DNA from: Kordia algicida OT-1
Lineage (GTDB): Bacteria > Bacteroidota > Bacteroidia > Flavobacteriales > Flavobacteriaceae
Length of the DNA stretch: 64,000 nt
Assembly (NCBI RefSeq): GCF_000154725.1
Contig: NZ_DS544873.1
Span: forward strand, 3,321,319 to 3,385,318
Direction of reading: 5' to 3'
In this document: positions 1-8,714 of the stretch, in pieces
Layout: each line of letters starts with the position of its first letter
Position numbering within the stretch: position 1 is the stretch's first letter
Translations under genes and position numbers: made by a program
The notes under the pieces: model-generated
Told to the model about the DNA's origin: nothing
What the model saw: only the letters and a program-made list of their open reading frames with translations
Database searches by the model: none

Positions 1-29
1 CCGCACATAATTTTTTCTTAATTGTTATA

Positions 30-1664
30 TTAATTACTTTCTGGGATTGAATAAAATATTTCCAACTTTAACCTTTTGTCTTCAGGTGAGGCTGGAGTAC
101 TTCCGTGCAGTACGGTTCCAAACGGATTCATATTGGAAACAGTGGGAACAAACTCCTTTTCTGAAGTTCCTGTTTGTAATTGTCCGCTGGTTACAACACG
201 TATGTCGGAAGAAGCTACTAATCCAAGTGTAACATTGGTTGAATCTTTACGTATAACGTTATTGATATGTTCTGTTAATCTAATTTTATATCGCAACGGC
301 TTATCGTCTTCATCCAATTCTAAAATTCCTCCATGAACAGCTTTTGATAAGCTTGGCGATGATGAATTTACAGTTTGATCGACAATATAATCTTCCAAAG
401 GTGTATTGTCTCTCATATTGTATAGATAGATACGTTGTGGATCTTCTGCTGCATCAACCTGAATATCATTATTTACATAAAATACCAAGTTGGCATCGTT
501 GATAATCCATCCGTTTTCTCTTATTTCTTCTAATTGATCTGCAACACCATTGTTGTCTGTGTCAGGTCCGAAAAGTTCAATGATTGACATAGCACCTTCT
601 CCACCTTTTAAGAATAGATTTGTATTGGACGTTACATCTTGATCGAATGATGGAGTAGAAAATGTATTGATAATGTTTGCTGAAGATAAACTTAAACTGA
701 AAGAAGCTTTTTCAGGCTCTACTTGGTCATCATCAGGATCGGTATTTCCTTGTGTATTTACTTTTTGGTAGATATAGTTGATTTCAATGTTTGCATTTTG
801 AAAATCTAACAACATTAAAGCTTCTGCATCATCTGCCGTAATGTGCAATCCTCTAAATAAGTCTTCTGCTCTAAATATGTTATTGTTAGAAAGTTTAATA
901 CTTCCTTCGTTGTCAATAATTCGATCTTGAAAAAACTGCGGATCTAGTTCTACGCGAATTCTTGGTGATAAGGTCTCTGCAATTACAGGATCTCCATTTT
1001 CGTCAAAAACAGTTGCTCCGTTAATGTCTGTTTCAATAACTTCTACCTGATTTTTATTGATTGTAAACGTATCTTCATATAAGGTTTGTCCAACAAAAGT
1101 TGAGTAATCTTCATCTGAAAAATATGCTTGTGGATCTCCGTTTTCGTCAATCGCTCTTAAAAAGTATGTAAGCTCTTTTACACTTAGTGTAAATTCTGCC
1201 TCCGTATTTCCGTAGAGAGAATCCACAACTACTTCTGTTTCTCCGTCGTCATTTACAGAACTAGAGCTAAAAAACGGAATGTTTAAGTATACTTCTGTTA
1301 CTGTTTCGTCTTCTTCAAAATCTGTTAAATCCTCATCTTCTTCTGCTTGCGACTTGTCTCCAAACTCAGGATCTTCTGTTCCTGAAATTAAGCTCGCTTG
1401 TACCGTAAGACTTGCAAATGTTGTTCCGTACACAGGATCAACATTTTTTCCAAGTTGATATACTGGCAATCCATTTGTTTGCACAGGATTTAATCGTTGG
1501 TTGTATGCAACAATTTCTGTATCTGCAAACAAGTTTGTTGTAAAATTATTGTTTTCAATAATTTCATCTCCAACCGTACTAAATTCATCATCACAAGCAA
1601 CAAAGCCTACTGCTACTAAAAGCACTACTAAGCCACCTGTGAGTGTCTTTCTAAATGTGTTCAT
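30..1664 (-). CDS. DUF4270 family outer-membrane-type lipoprotein
   Basis: A 544-residue protein with a lipoprotein signal: basic start MNTFRK, hydrophobic core and lipobox ending VGFVAC, so Cys24 is the expected lipidated residue. The mature part begins with an acidic stretch (DDEF). The rest is rich in Asp, Glu, Thr and Asn, as is common in exported Bacteroidetes proteins, and has the look of the DUF4270 family, whose function is unknown. The ATG lies 18 nt after the stop of the glycogen-synthase-like gene on the same strand, so the two are probably co-transcribed. DUF4270 next to this gene and panC is a familiar Flavobacteriaceae order. The family call rests on recalled similarity; the lipoprotein call is read directly. 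Confidence 0.8.
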   Translation of the reverse strand: MNTFRKTLTGGLVVLLVAVGFVACDDEFSTVGDEIIENNNFTTNLFADTEIVAYNQRLNPVQTNGLPVYQLGKNVDPVYGTTFASLTVQASLISGTEDPEFGDKSQAEEDEDLTDFEEDETVTEVYLNIPFFSSSSVNDDGETEVVVDSLYGNTEAEFTLSVKELTYFLRAIDENGDPQAYFSDEDYSTFVGQTLYEDTFTINKNQVEVIETDINGATVFDENGDPVIAETLSPRIRVELDPQFFQDRIIDNEGSIKLSNNNIFRAEDLFRGLHITADDAEALMLLDFQNANIEINYIYQKVNTQGNTDPDDDQVEPEKASFSLSLSSANIINTFSTPSFDQDVTSNTNLFLKGGEGAMSIIELFGPDTDNNGVADQLEEIRENGWIINDANLVFYVNNDIQVDAAEDPQRIYLYNMRDNTPLEDYIVDQTVNSSSPSLSKAVHGGILELDEDDKPLRYKIRLTEHINNVIRKDSTNVTLGLVASSDIRVVTSGQLQTGTSEKEFVPTVSNMNPFGTVLHGSTPASPEDKRLKLEIFYSIPESN

Positions 1665-1682
1665 AAGTGTAATCTGTTAACC

Positions 1683-2492
1683 TTAATTTAAAACTTTTGT
1701 ATTGTAAAAATCTGTGTATGCATCAGCAAATTCCTCTCTGTTTTTATATTCAAGAACAGGTTTTTCAAGACCGGTGAGATATTCTTGAACATCAGCAGGT
1801 ATTTCCTCAGATGCAATTACCACGGCATCCGAATGATCCACAGCAACTTTTAGAAGGTTAGAGTAGTTTGGTTCAGCTAGTATTTCTACGTTGCCTTCCC
1901 CAATATTGTCAAATTTAATTTTGTTTAGCATTTCTTTATCTAAAGTTCCATCAAATTCTTGCTTATATACAGAAGTAACAATTTTGCTATCTGTAAACAA
2001 TGGTTCGTCTTTGTAATATTTGCGTAAGTATAAAGGCAGTAAAGAAGCCATCCAACCATGAACGTGAATGATGTCTGGTGCCCAATTTAATTTTTTAACA
2101 GTTTCAATCACACCTTTAGCAAAGAAAATAGCGCGCTCGTCATTATCTGGAAATAAATTACCTTCTTCATCTGTAAACGTAGCTTTACGTTTAAAATATT
2201 CTTCATTATCAATAAAGTATACCTGTATTCTTTCTTTTGGTATAGAAGCTACCTTGATAATTAATGGCATATCCATGTCATTGATTACTAAGTTCATCCC
2301 CGACAAACGAATTACTTCGTGCAATTGATGTCTTCGCTCATTGATGTTTCCAAAACGTGGCATAAATATCCTAATTTGCCCACCTTTACTATTTACCATT
2401 TTCGGTGCTTCAAACGACATTGACGAAATTTCAGTTTCTGGCAAATAAGGTACTACCTCAGATGAAACGTATAAGACTCTTTTATTATTCAT
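1683..2492 (-). CDS. Glycogen/starch synthase-like protein, N-terminal GT5 domain only
   Basis: About 269 residues matching only the N-terminal Rossmann half of glycogen synthases: VLYVSSEVVPY at the start, DIIHVHGWMASLLP in the middle. Full-length GT5 enzymes are near 480 residues and carry a C-terminal GT1 half, which is absent here, so ADP-glucose transfer is doubtful. I chose the ATG at 2492 rather than the upstream ATG at 2528 because AAGGAAAAG lies just before 2492 and a minus-strand -7 element (TAATTTTG, 2530-2537) would put the transcript start at or after 2528. It is divergent from panC and probably co-transcribed with the DUF4270 gene. Often annotated as glycogen synthase in Bacteroidetes; real role unknown. 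Confidence 0.75.
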   Translation of the reverse strand: MNNKRVLYVSSEVVPYLPETEISSMSFEAPKMVNSKGGQIRIFMPRFGNINERRHQLHEVIRLSGMNLVINDMDMPLIIKVASIPKERIQVYFIDNEEYFKRKATFTDEEGNLFPDNDERAIFFAKGVIETVKKLNWAPDIIHVHGWMASLLPLYLRKYYKDEPLFTDSKIVTSVYKQEFDGTLDKEMLNKIKFDNIGEGNVEILAEPNYSNLLKVAVDHSDAVVIASEEIPADVQEYLTGLEKPVLEYKNREEFADAYTDFYNTKVLN

Positions 2493-2529
2493 AAAATACT
2501 TTTCCTTTAATAATTCAGCGTAAAACATG

Positions 2530-2575
2530 CAAAATTACAAAAATTATGCAGATTAACAGTAATATATTAAGTTTG
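2530..2575. promoter_or_regulatory. Divergent promoter region between glycogen-synthase-like gene and panC
   Basis: Two Bacteroidetes -7 elements (TAnnTTTG) face away from each other: TAATTTTG on the minus strand at 2530-2537 and TAAGTTTG on the plus strand at 2568-2575, the latter 22 nt before the panC ATG. I see no clear -33 TTG for either, so this is a motif-based prediction. Confidence 0.4.
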
Positions 2576-2597
2576 CAAGCTGTTAATTTTTTCTAAA

Positions 2598-3446
2598 ATG
2601 ACCATATTCTATACTCAAAACAACCTAAAAACCTTCGTTGAAGCCCAAAAATCAGAAGGAAAAACCATCGGGTTTGTTCCTACAATGGGCGCATTGCACG
2701 AAGGACATTTATCGCTTGTAAGAAACGCTATGACTAGCAATGATATTGTATTTGTAAGCGTTTTCGTTAATCCTACTCAGTTTGATAATGCTACGGATTT
2801 GGAGAAATATCCACGCACTTTAGACGCTGATGTAGAATTATTAAAAACTTTAGGAAAAAATATCTTTGTATACGCTCCAAGTGTGGCAGATATCTATAAT
2901 TCAGACGTAAATGCAGAGAAATTCAGCTTTGACGGACTAGAATTTGAGATGGAAGGAAAGTTTAGAAAAGGACATTTTGATGGTGTCGGAACTATCGTAA
3001 AACGCCTTTTTGAAATTATAACTCCGCACAATGCTTATTTTGGAGAAAAAGATTTTCAGCAATTAATGATTATTAAAAAACTAGCCTCTAAATATAAACT
3101 CCCTGTTAATGTAATTGGTTGCGAAATTTACAGAGAACCTTCTGGATTAGCCATGAGTTCCCGAAATCAACGCTTGTCTGAAAACGCAAGAAAAGAAAGT
3201 GCGTTTATTTACAAAACACTTTTAGAAGCAAAGAAAAAGTTTGGCACAAAAAGTGCTATGCAAGTAAAGGAATGGGTTCAGAAACAGTTCAATAAACATC
3301 CGTTACTAACATTGGAATACGTGGAAATTGCCAATATTAAAAACTTAAAAACAGTCAAACGAAAATCCAAAAACCAAACGTATCGCATTTTTATTGCTGC
3401 CTTTATTGAAAACATTCGCTTAATTGATAACATCGCATTGAATTAA
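2598..3446 (+). CDS. panC: Pantothenate synthetase
   Basis: A 282-residue enzyme of normal length that ligates pantoate to beta-alanine with ATP, the last step of pantothenate synthesis in the cytoplasm. Visible signatures are the nucleotide-binding FVPTMGALHEGHLSL with its HEGH motif, VSVFVNPTQF, a central FGEKDFQQL and the late SSRNQRL loop that acts as the KMSKS equivalent. It is followed 27 nt later by panD, which supplies beta-alanine, so the two form one pathway unit on the plus strand. The start ATG lies 22 nt after a good -7 element. Confidence 0.96.
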   Translation: MTIFYTQNNLKTFVEAQKSEGKTIGFVPTMGALHEGHLSLVRNAMTSNDIVFVSVFVNPTQFDNATDLEKYPRTLDADVELLKTLGKNIFVYAPSVADIYNSDVNAEKFSFDGLEFEMEGKFRKGHFDGVGTIVKRLFEIITPHNAYFGEKDFQQLMIIKKLASKYKLPVNVIGCEIYREPSGLAMSSRNQRLSENARKESAFIYKTLLEAKKKFGTKSAMQVKEWVQKQFNKHPLLTLEYVEIANIKNLKTVKRKSKNQTYRIFIAAFIENIRLIDNIALN

Positions 3447-3461
3447 AAACTTTAAAATTAG

Positions 3462-3469
3462 TAACTTTG
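3462..3469 (+). promoter_or_regulatory. Candidate -7 element directly before panD
   Basis: TAACTTTG matches TAnnTTTG exactly and ends 4 nt before the panD ATG. If used, the mRNA would begin at or next to the start codon (leaderless or nearly so). It could equally be chance in AT-rich DNA, since panD can be read from the panC transcript. Confidence 0.3.
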
Positions 3470-3473
3470 TCCC

Positions 3474-3824
3474 ATGCAAGTAAACGTAGTAAAATCAAAA
3501 ATACATAGAGTAAAAGTCACAGGAGCTGATTTAAACTATATTGGAAGTATCACTATTGATGAAGACCTTATGGATGCCGCCAATATTGTACAAGGAGAAC
3601 GGGTTCAAATTGTAAACAACAACAATGGAGAACGCCTTGAAACCTACGCAATTCCAGGACCAAGAGGAAGTGGAGAAATCACGCTAAACGGCGCAGCTGC
3701 TCGTAGAGTTGCCAAAGATGATATCCTTATCTTAATTACATACACATGGATGGATATTGAAGAAGCAAAACAATTTAAGCCTTCACTTGTATTTCCTAAC
3801 GAAGCTGATAACACACTTACATAA
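3474..3824 (+). CDS. panD: Aspartate 1-decarboxylase proenzyme
   Basis: A 116-residue pyruvoyl enzyme that makes beta-alanine from aspartate. The self-cleavage site is at the canonical place: NYIGSITID puts Gly24-Ser25 at the scissile bond, and Ser25 becomes the pyruvoyl group. The conserved NGER ([13 protein letters not shown]) and GAAAR segments are present, and the length is usual. It sits between panC and a membrane protein whose TTG start codon immediately abuts the panD stop, so translation of the two is probably coupled. Confidence 0.95.
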   Translation: MQVNVVKSKIHRVKVTGADLNYIGSITIDEDLMDAANIVQGERVQIVNNNNGERLETYAIPGPRGSGEITLNGAAARRVAKDDILILITYTWMDIEEAKQFKPSLVFPNEADNTLT

Positions 3825-4781
3825 TTGAAAATATCCGTACCTAAAATACTAAAAATTGTACTCCCACTTTTTCTGGGAGTTTTTTTAGTTTGGTACTCCA
3901 CATCCATAACACCTATTAGTGAACTTTTAAGTTATTTTCAAAAAGCGAACTACTTTTGGATAACTTTAGGTGTTTTCTGCGGAATTTTAAGTCACTTATC
4001 TAGAGCCTATCGCTGGCAATACATGCTAGAGCCTATGGGTTACAAGCCAAAATATCCCAACAGTGTTATGGCAGTTTTTATTGCCTATTTAGCAAACTTA
4101 GGAATTCCACGTTCTGGAGAAGCTTTGCGCGCGTTGACACTCACCAATTACGAAGGTGTTCCGTTTGAAAAAGGATTTGGAACCATTGTTGCCGAACGTG
4201 TTGCCGATTTAATCGTCATGCTGTTCGTAATAGCAATAACACTATGCATTCAGTTTGATTTTATTTGGGATTTGCTCACTAAAAACTTCAATCCCACAAA
4301 AATAATAGTACTTCTTGCAGGATTGATAGTTGGTGGAATATTACTTATCATATTTATCAAAAAAGCAAAAAAAGGCATCGCGCTGAAAATCAAAAATTTC
4401 ATTCTTGGCATTTATGAAGGCGCAACGAGCATTTTACGAATGAAAAATAAATGGGGATTTATTTTTCACACACTCTTTATATGGAGCATGTACATTTTAA
4501 TGTTTTACGTTACCATATTTTCGGTAGAAGAATTACACGGACAAGTTCCTGCGGGCGCTATTTTAATCGCTTTCATTGCAGGAAGCTTCAGTATTGCTGC
4601 GACCAATGGCGGTGTCGGACTTTATCCAATTGCTGTTGCAGGTGCTTTTTCACTTTTCAATGTGGCATACAGTCCAAGTATTGCTTTCGGTTGGATTATG
4701 TGGGCATCGCAAACACTAATGATTATGATTTTGGGCGGAATGTCGTTTCTTTATTTACCTATTTTTAATAGCAAAAAATAA
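3825..4781 (+). CDS. Lysylphosphatidylglycerol synthase TM region / UPF0104 family membrane protein
   Basis: A 318-residue polytopic protein with about eight hydrophobic segments (for example residues 7-21, 38-55, 77-92, 165-180, 208-228, 238-262 and 285-310). It carries the family patterns LSRAYRWQYMLEPMGY, YLANLGIPRSGEALRA and ATNGGVGLYPIAV. This is the membrane half found in MprF, here without the catalytic domain, so a role in lipid movement or envelope biogenesis is an inference. The start is TTG directly after the panD stop, with no spacer and no nearby ATG that keeps the first membrane segment. Fourth gene of the panC-radA run. Confidence 0.82.
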   Translation: MKISVPKILKIVLPLFLGVFLVWYSTSITPISELLSYFQKANYFWITLGVFCGILSHLSRAYRWQYMLEPMGYKPKYPNSVMAVFIAYLANLGIPRSGEALRALTLTNYEGVPFEKGFGTIVAERVADLIVMLFVIAITLCIQFDFIWDLLTKNFNPTKIIVLLAGLIVGGILLIIFIKKAKKGIALKIKNFILGIYEGATSILRMKNKWGFIFHTLFIWSMYILMFYVTIFSVEELHGQVPAGAILIAFIAGSFSIAATNGGVGLYPIAVAGAFSLFNVAYSPSIAFGWIMWASQTLMIMILGGMSFLYLPIFNSKK

Positions 4782-4819
4782 TCTTTAACTTGCTACTTCT
4801 AAACCAACCTATCTACATC

Positions 4820-5968
4820 ATGAAAAAGTGCCTGATGTTACTTGTGGCGTTTGTTTGTTTCTCTTTTGTAAATGCACAAACCAAAATTGAAAAATTAACT
4901 TCCAAAAAATTGAATGAAACGCGTGACATTCAATTATATATTCCTGAAGGATATTCTGAAGACAGAGTTTATCCAATCATCGTCGTTTTAGACGCACATT
5001 ACCTCTTTGAAAGTGTGGTTGCCAATACACGCTATTACAGCTATTGGGACGAAATGCCAGAATGCATTGTAGTAGGCGTCAATCAATATGAAAAAGAAGA
5101 TCGAGAAAAAGATGTTGCTTTTGCTGATGCTAGCGGATTACCAGAAGAAAAAGGCGCCAAATTTTTTGAATTTATCGGAATGGAATTAATTCCGTTTGTG
5201 GAAAAAAATTACAATACCGCCAATTTTAAAATGATTATCGGACATGATTTGACAGCGAATTTTGCGAATTATTACTTATTCAAGGAAGTTCCTTTATTTG
5301 ATGCATACATTAATCTGAGCCCTTATTTTGCGCCAAAGATGGAAGAACGTATCGTGAAACGCTTGGAAGAATTTGAAACGAAAAAATTCTACTATTTGGC
5401 TACTGCCGAAGAAGACACGAAAAAAGCTGCCAAACGTATCAGAAGTTTAAACGAACAACTTTCCGCGTTAAAAAATGAAAATATTTTTTATTACTATGAT
5501 GATTTTACGGAAGCCAATCACAACTCGTTAGCAGTTCAAGCAATTCCACGAGCGATGAGTCAAATATTTTCCATGTATCGCCCAATTAGTGTTAAAGAAT
5601 ACAAGGAAAAAATTGTGACACTTAAAACTTCACCGTATCTCTATTTAACAGACAAATATCAAACTATCAAAGACCTTTTTGGTTTTGAAAAACGTGTTTC
5701 TGTCAATGATTTTATGGCAATCTATTCTGCAGTGCGAAAAACTGATAATATTGAAGATTTAAAACTCTTAGCAAAACTGGGTAAAAAAGAATATCCTGAT
5801 ACCGCGTTATTTCACTTTTTTATGGGAGAATATCACGAAAAAGAAGGAAAACCTAAAAAAGCATTGCGCATGTATCAAAATGGATTCAGTATGAATTCTA
5901 TCGATTTTATCACAAAAGATTTAATGCTTGACAAAGCAGACAAACTCAAACAAGACTTCGGTTGGTAA
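4820..5968 (+). CDS. Secreted esterase-like alpha/beta-hydrolase with lost nucleophile
   Basis: A 382-residue protein with a signal peptide (MKKCLMLLVAFVCFSFVNAQ). The following domain resembles putative esterases of the Fes/EsterD type: DIQLYIPEGY, PIIVVLDAHYLF, EANHNSLA. At the nucleophile elbow, where the family has GHSxGG, the sequence reads IIGHDLTANF, so the expected Ser is Asp143. The protein is therefore probably not a standard serine esterase. The last 100 residues look helical and TPR-like (LFHFFMGEYHEKEGKPKKAL). The start is the ATG at 4820, which gives an intact signal peptide; the TTG at 4790 does not. It ends 6 nt before radA. Confidence 0.7.
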   Translation: MKKCLMLLVAFVCFSFVNAQTKIEKLTSKKLNETRDIQLYIPEGYSEDRVYPIIVVLDAHYLFESVVANTRYYSYWDEMPECIVVGVNQYEKEDREKDVAFADASGLPEEKGAKFFEFIGMELIPFVEKNYNTANFKMIIGHDLTANFANYYLFKEVPLFDAYINLSPYFAPKMEERIVKRLEEFETKKFYYLATAEEDTKKAAKRIRSLNEQLSALKNENIFYYYDDFTEANHNSLAVQAIPRAMSQIFSMYRPISVKEYKEKIVTLKTSPYLYLTDKYQTIKDLFGFEKRVSVNDFMAIYSAVRKTDNIEDLKLLAKLGKKEYPDTALFHFFMGEYHEKEGKPKKALRMYQNGFSMNSIDFITKDLMLDKADKLKQDFGW

Positions 5969-5974
5969 TCATTT

Positions 5975-7333
5975 ATGGCAAAAGTAAAAACGACCTTTTT
6001 CTGTCAAAACTGCGGATCGCAATTTGCAAAATGGCAAGGACAATGTTCTTCTTGTAAACAGTGGAATACCATTGTTGAAGAAGTCATTCAAAAAGAAGTA
6101 AAAGCCAATTGGCAAAAACAGGAAAAAAGTGTTTCACGTGTTTCCAAACCTACATTAATTCACGAAATAAGTTCGGAGACTGAAAAACGTTTGCCAACTT
6201 CAGACAGTGAATTAGACAGAGTGCTTGGTGGCGGAATTGTGCCTGGATCGCTCATTTTACTCGGTGGCGAACCTGGTATTGGAAAAAGCACACTATTACT
6301 CCAAATCTCATTAAAATTACCGTACAAAACCTTATATGTTTCTGGGGAAGAAAGTCAGAAGCAAATCAAAATGCGCGCAGAACGTATCAGTCAAAAAAAC
6401 TCCAATTGTTTGGTATTGACAGAAACGAAAACGCAAAATATCTTTAAACAAATTGCGGAGGTTGAACCTGATATTTTAGTAATTGATTCCATTCAAACCT
6501 TGCATTCTGATTACATAGAATCGTCTGCGGGAAGCATTTCGCAAATTCGAGAATGCACCACCGAGCTGATAAAATTTGCCAAAGAAAGTGGCATTCCTGT
6601 ATTTTTGATTGGTCATATTACGAAAGATGGAAACATTGCGGGACCAAAAATTTTGGAACATATGGTAGATACGGTTTTACAGTTTGAAGGCGATCGAAAT
6701 CATGTGTATAGAATTTTACGTTCATTGAAAAACCGTTTTGGTTCTACATCCGAATTAGGAATCTATGAAATGTTGTCAGATGGTTTGCGCGAAGTTAGCA
6801 ATCCATCAGAAATCTTAATTTCCAAAAATGCCGACGAACTTAGCGGAACGGCAATTGCAGCAACGTTGGAAGGCGCACGACCTTTAATGATTGAGATTCA
6901 AGCGTTGGTAAGTACAGCCGTTTATGGAACTCCACAACGAAGCACCACAGGTTACAATGCCAAACGTTTAAACATGTTATTGGCAGTCTTGGAAAAACGC
7001 GCAGGTTTTAAACTCGCCGCAAAAGATGTTTTTTTAAACATTACAGGCGGAATCAGCATTGATGATACTGCGATCGATTTAGCCGTAATTGCCGCAATAT
7101 TATCAAGCAATGAAGATGAGGAAATTTCAAAAACCAACTGCTTCGCTGCGGAAATCGGATTGGCTGGCGAAATTCGTCCTGTCAATCGAATTGATCAGCG
7201 TATTCTAGAAGCAGAAAAGTTAGGATTTACCACATTTTTCACTTCAAAACACAACAAAATTTCTTTAAAAAACACCAAAATCAAAATCGTACTTATTTCT
7301 CGTATTGAAGATTTAGTTAGTCATTTGTTTTAA
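5975..7333 (+). CDS. radA: DNA repair protein RadA
   Basis: A 452-residue RecA-like ATPase that helps process branched recombination intermediates. Domain order is complete: N-terminal zinc finger with Cys10, Cys13, Cys24 and Cys27, a Walker A site GGEPGIGKST near residue 100, the Walker B ILVIDSIQTL, the RadA-specific KNRFG motif near residue 252 and a C-terminal Lon-like domain (GGISIDDTAIDLA). It is the last gene of the plus-strand run that begins with panC, 6 nt after the esterase-like gene. After it comes repeat-rich intergenic DNA. Confidence 0.96.
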   Translation: MAKVKTTFFCQNCGSQFAKWQGQCSSCKQWNTIVEEVIQKEVKANWQKQEKSVSRVSKPTLIHEISSETEKRLPTSDSELDRVLGGGIVPGSLILLGGEPGIGKSTLLLQISLKLPYKTLYVSGEESQKQIKMRAERISQKNSNCLVLTETKTQNIFKQIAEVEPDILVIDSIQTLHSDYIESSAGSISQIRECTTELIKFAKESGIPVFLIGHITKDGNIAGPKILEHMVDTVLQFEGDRNHVYRILRSLKNRFGSTSELGIYEMLSDGLREVSNPSEILISKNADELSGTAIAATLEGARPLMIEIQALVSTAVYGTPQRSTTGYNAKRLNMLLAVLEKRAGFKLAAKDVFLNITGGISIDDTAIDLAVIAAILSSNEDEEISKTNCFAAEIGLAGEIRPVNRIDQRILEAEKLGFTTFFTSKHNKISLKNTKIKIVLISRIEDLVSHLF

Positions 7334-7404
7334 TAGTTGAATGATTAAAAGACTACTTCAACAATCGTTAATTTGATAATTTGAAACGTACCAATTTTCT
7401 TTGA

Positions 7405-7510
7405 TTCGTCTTTGCGAGAATTTGAAAAAATTCGTGGCAATCTGTTTTTCTGCAACACAATTTTGTTGTGATACAAACAGACTGCCATGTCATACTTTCT
7501 CGCAGTGACG
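7405..7510. repeat. Dispersed intergenic repeat, family 1, copy A
   Basis: About 105 nt beginning TTCGTCTTTGCGAG and ending CTCGCAGTGACG, with GTGGCAATCTG on the left and CAGACTGCCATG on the right, so the two halves form a long imperfect inverted repeat. Related copies lie at 13123-13222, 35520-35572, 44930-44990 and 60942-61030. No convincing gene is present, although a short minus-strand frame runs through it. Confidence 0.65.
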
Positions 7511-7530
7511 TTTTGAGTAATTTAAGAAGA

Positions 7531-7589
7531 TAAGCAAAGCGATCCAACAGGCAAAGCCGATCTAACATCTAAAAGCGCCAGCGATCTAT
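7531..7589. repeat. Short repeat rich in GCGATC, copy 1
   Basis: Contains GCAAAGCGATCC, GCAAAGCCGATCT and AGCGATCT within 60 nt directly after the aldo/keto reductase stop codon. A similar stretch (GCAAAGCGAATCC, AAGCGATCGCGAG) lies directly after another minus-strand gene at 35690-35721, and both sit beside a family-1 repeat. I do not know a function. Confidence 0.4.
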
Positions 7590-8624
7590 TTACGGTGCCG
7601 GATTCGGAATGCTATTGTGAATTTCGTTGATACTATCTAATAGTTCTTGTGATAATTCAACATCAATACTGGCAATATTTTCTTTGAGTTGCTCCATTTT
7701 GGTTGCTCCAATAATATTTCCTGTAACAAATGGTTGTTGATTTACAAAAGCCAACGACATTTGCGCCAAACTTAATCCGTGCTTTTGAGCCAAATCTGCA
7801 TATAACTGTGTGGCTTTTGTGGCTTGTTCGCCACTGTAACGTGCAAAGCGTGGAAATAATGTCAACCGCGCATCTTCTGGTTGTTTTCCGCCTAGATATT
7901 TTCCAGAAAGTACACCAAAAGCCATCGGAGAATACGCTAACAATCCGATTCCTTCGCGCATTGCTATTTCAGACAATCCTGAATCAAAGCTTCTACATAA
8001 TAATGAATATGCGTTTTGAATGGTTACCATTCTTGGCAATCCTTTTTTAGCTTCTTCCAAATAGCGCATGGTTCCCCAAGGTGTTTCGTTTGAGATTCCT
8101 ACTTGACGAATTTTTCCTTCTTTGATGAGTTGATCTAACGTTTCTAAACTTTCGTGAAAGTTGTATTCCCAAGCATCATTAGGATCATGTTCGTAAATAC
8201 GTTGTCCGAATGTATTGGTATTTCGTTCTGGCCAATGTAATTGAAAAAGATCGATATAATCTGTTTGAAGTCGTTTTAGACTGTTTTCCACAGCGTCTTT
8301 GATGGCTTCCGGTTTAAAACCATTGGTTCTAATATGTGCTGTGTAATCGCCTGGACCTGCAATTTTACTTGCCAAAACAATTTTGTCTCTGTTTCCAGAT
8401 TTTTTGAACCAAGTTCCGATAATTCGTTCGGTTTCTGCATAGGTTTCTGCAGTTGCTGGCACAGGATATAATTCGGCAGTATCAAAAAAGTTAACACCTT
8501 GCTCCAATGCATAATCCATTTGCTCGTGTCCTTCGGCTTCAGTGTTTTGATTTCCCCAAGTCATGGTTCCTAAACAAATTTTACTGACTTCTATATCTGT
8601 ATGTGGGATTTTTGAGTATTTCAT
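7590..8624 (-). CDS. Aldo/keto reductase, Tas-like
   Basis: A 344-residue NADPH-dependent oxidoreductase. The AKR signatures are clear: MTWGNQNT near the start, FFDTAELYP with the catalytic Asp and Tyr, the active-site Lys in VLASKI, the active-site His in LFQLHWPE, and the cofactor-binding VTGNIIGATKMEQLKEN near the C-terminus. Overall it resembles E. coli Tas. The substrate cannot be read from the sequence. It is alone on the minus strand, with repeat elements on both sides (7405-7589 and 8715-8850). Confidence 0.9.
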   Translation of the reverse strand: MKYSKIPHTDIEVSKICLGTMTWGNQNTEAEGHEQMDYALEQGVNFFDTAELYPVPATAETYAETERIIGTWFKKSGNRDKIVLASKIAGPGDYTAHIRTNGFKPEAIKDAVENSLKRLQTDYIDLFQLHWPERNTNTFGQRIYEHDPNDAWEYNFHESLETLDQLIKEGKIRQVGISNETPWGTMRYLEEAKKGLPRMVTIQNAYSLLCRSFDSGLSEIAMREGIGLLAYSPMAFGVLSGKYLGGKQPEDARLTLFPRFARYSGEQATKATQLYADLAQKHGLSLAQMSLAFVNQQPFVTGNIIGATKMEQLKENIASIDVELSQELLDSINEIHNSIPNPAP

Positions 8625-8714
8625 TTTTTTCTTTTTCGGTTTTTTAATCTTTAGCTTTTATTTGATATTGCATTAAGGATTGAACGGTTTGTTTGAGCTC
8701 TTTTTAAAAGTGGC

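Noticed and set aside
7335..7366. Possible hairpin GTTGAA ... TTCAAC after radA
   Set aside because: Six-base arms, long loop and no T-run; not convincing as a terminator.
7368..7568. Minus-strand frame of 66 codons
   Set aside because: It lies wholly in the family-1 repeat and its flank, and its composition is explained by the repeat.
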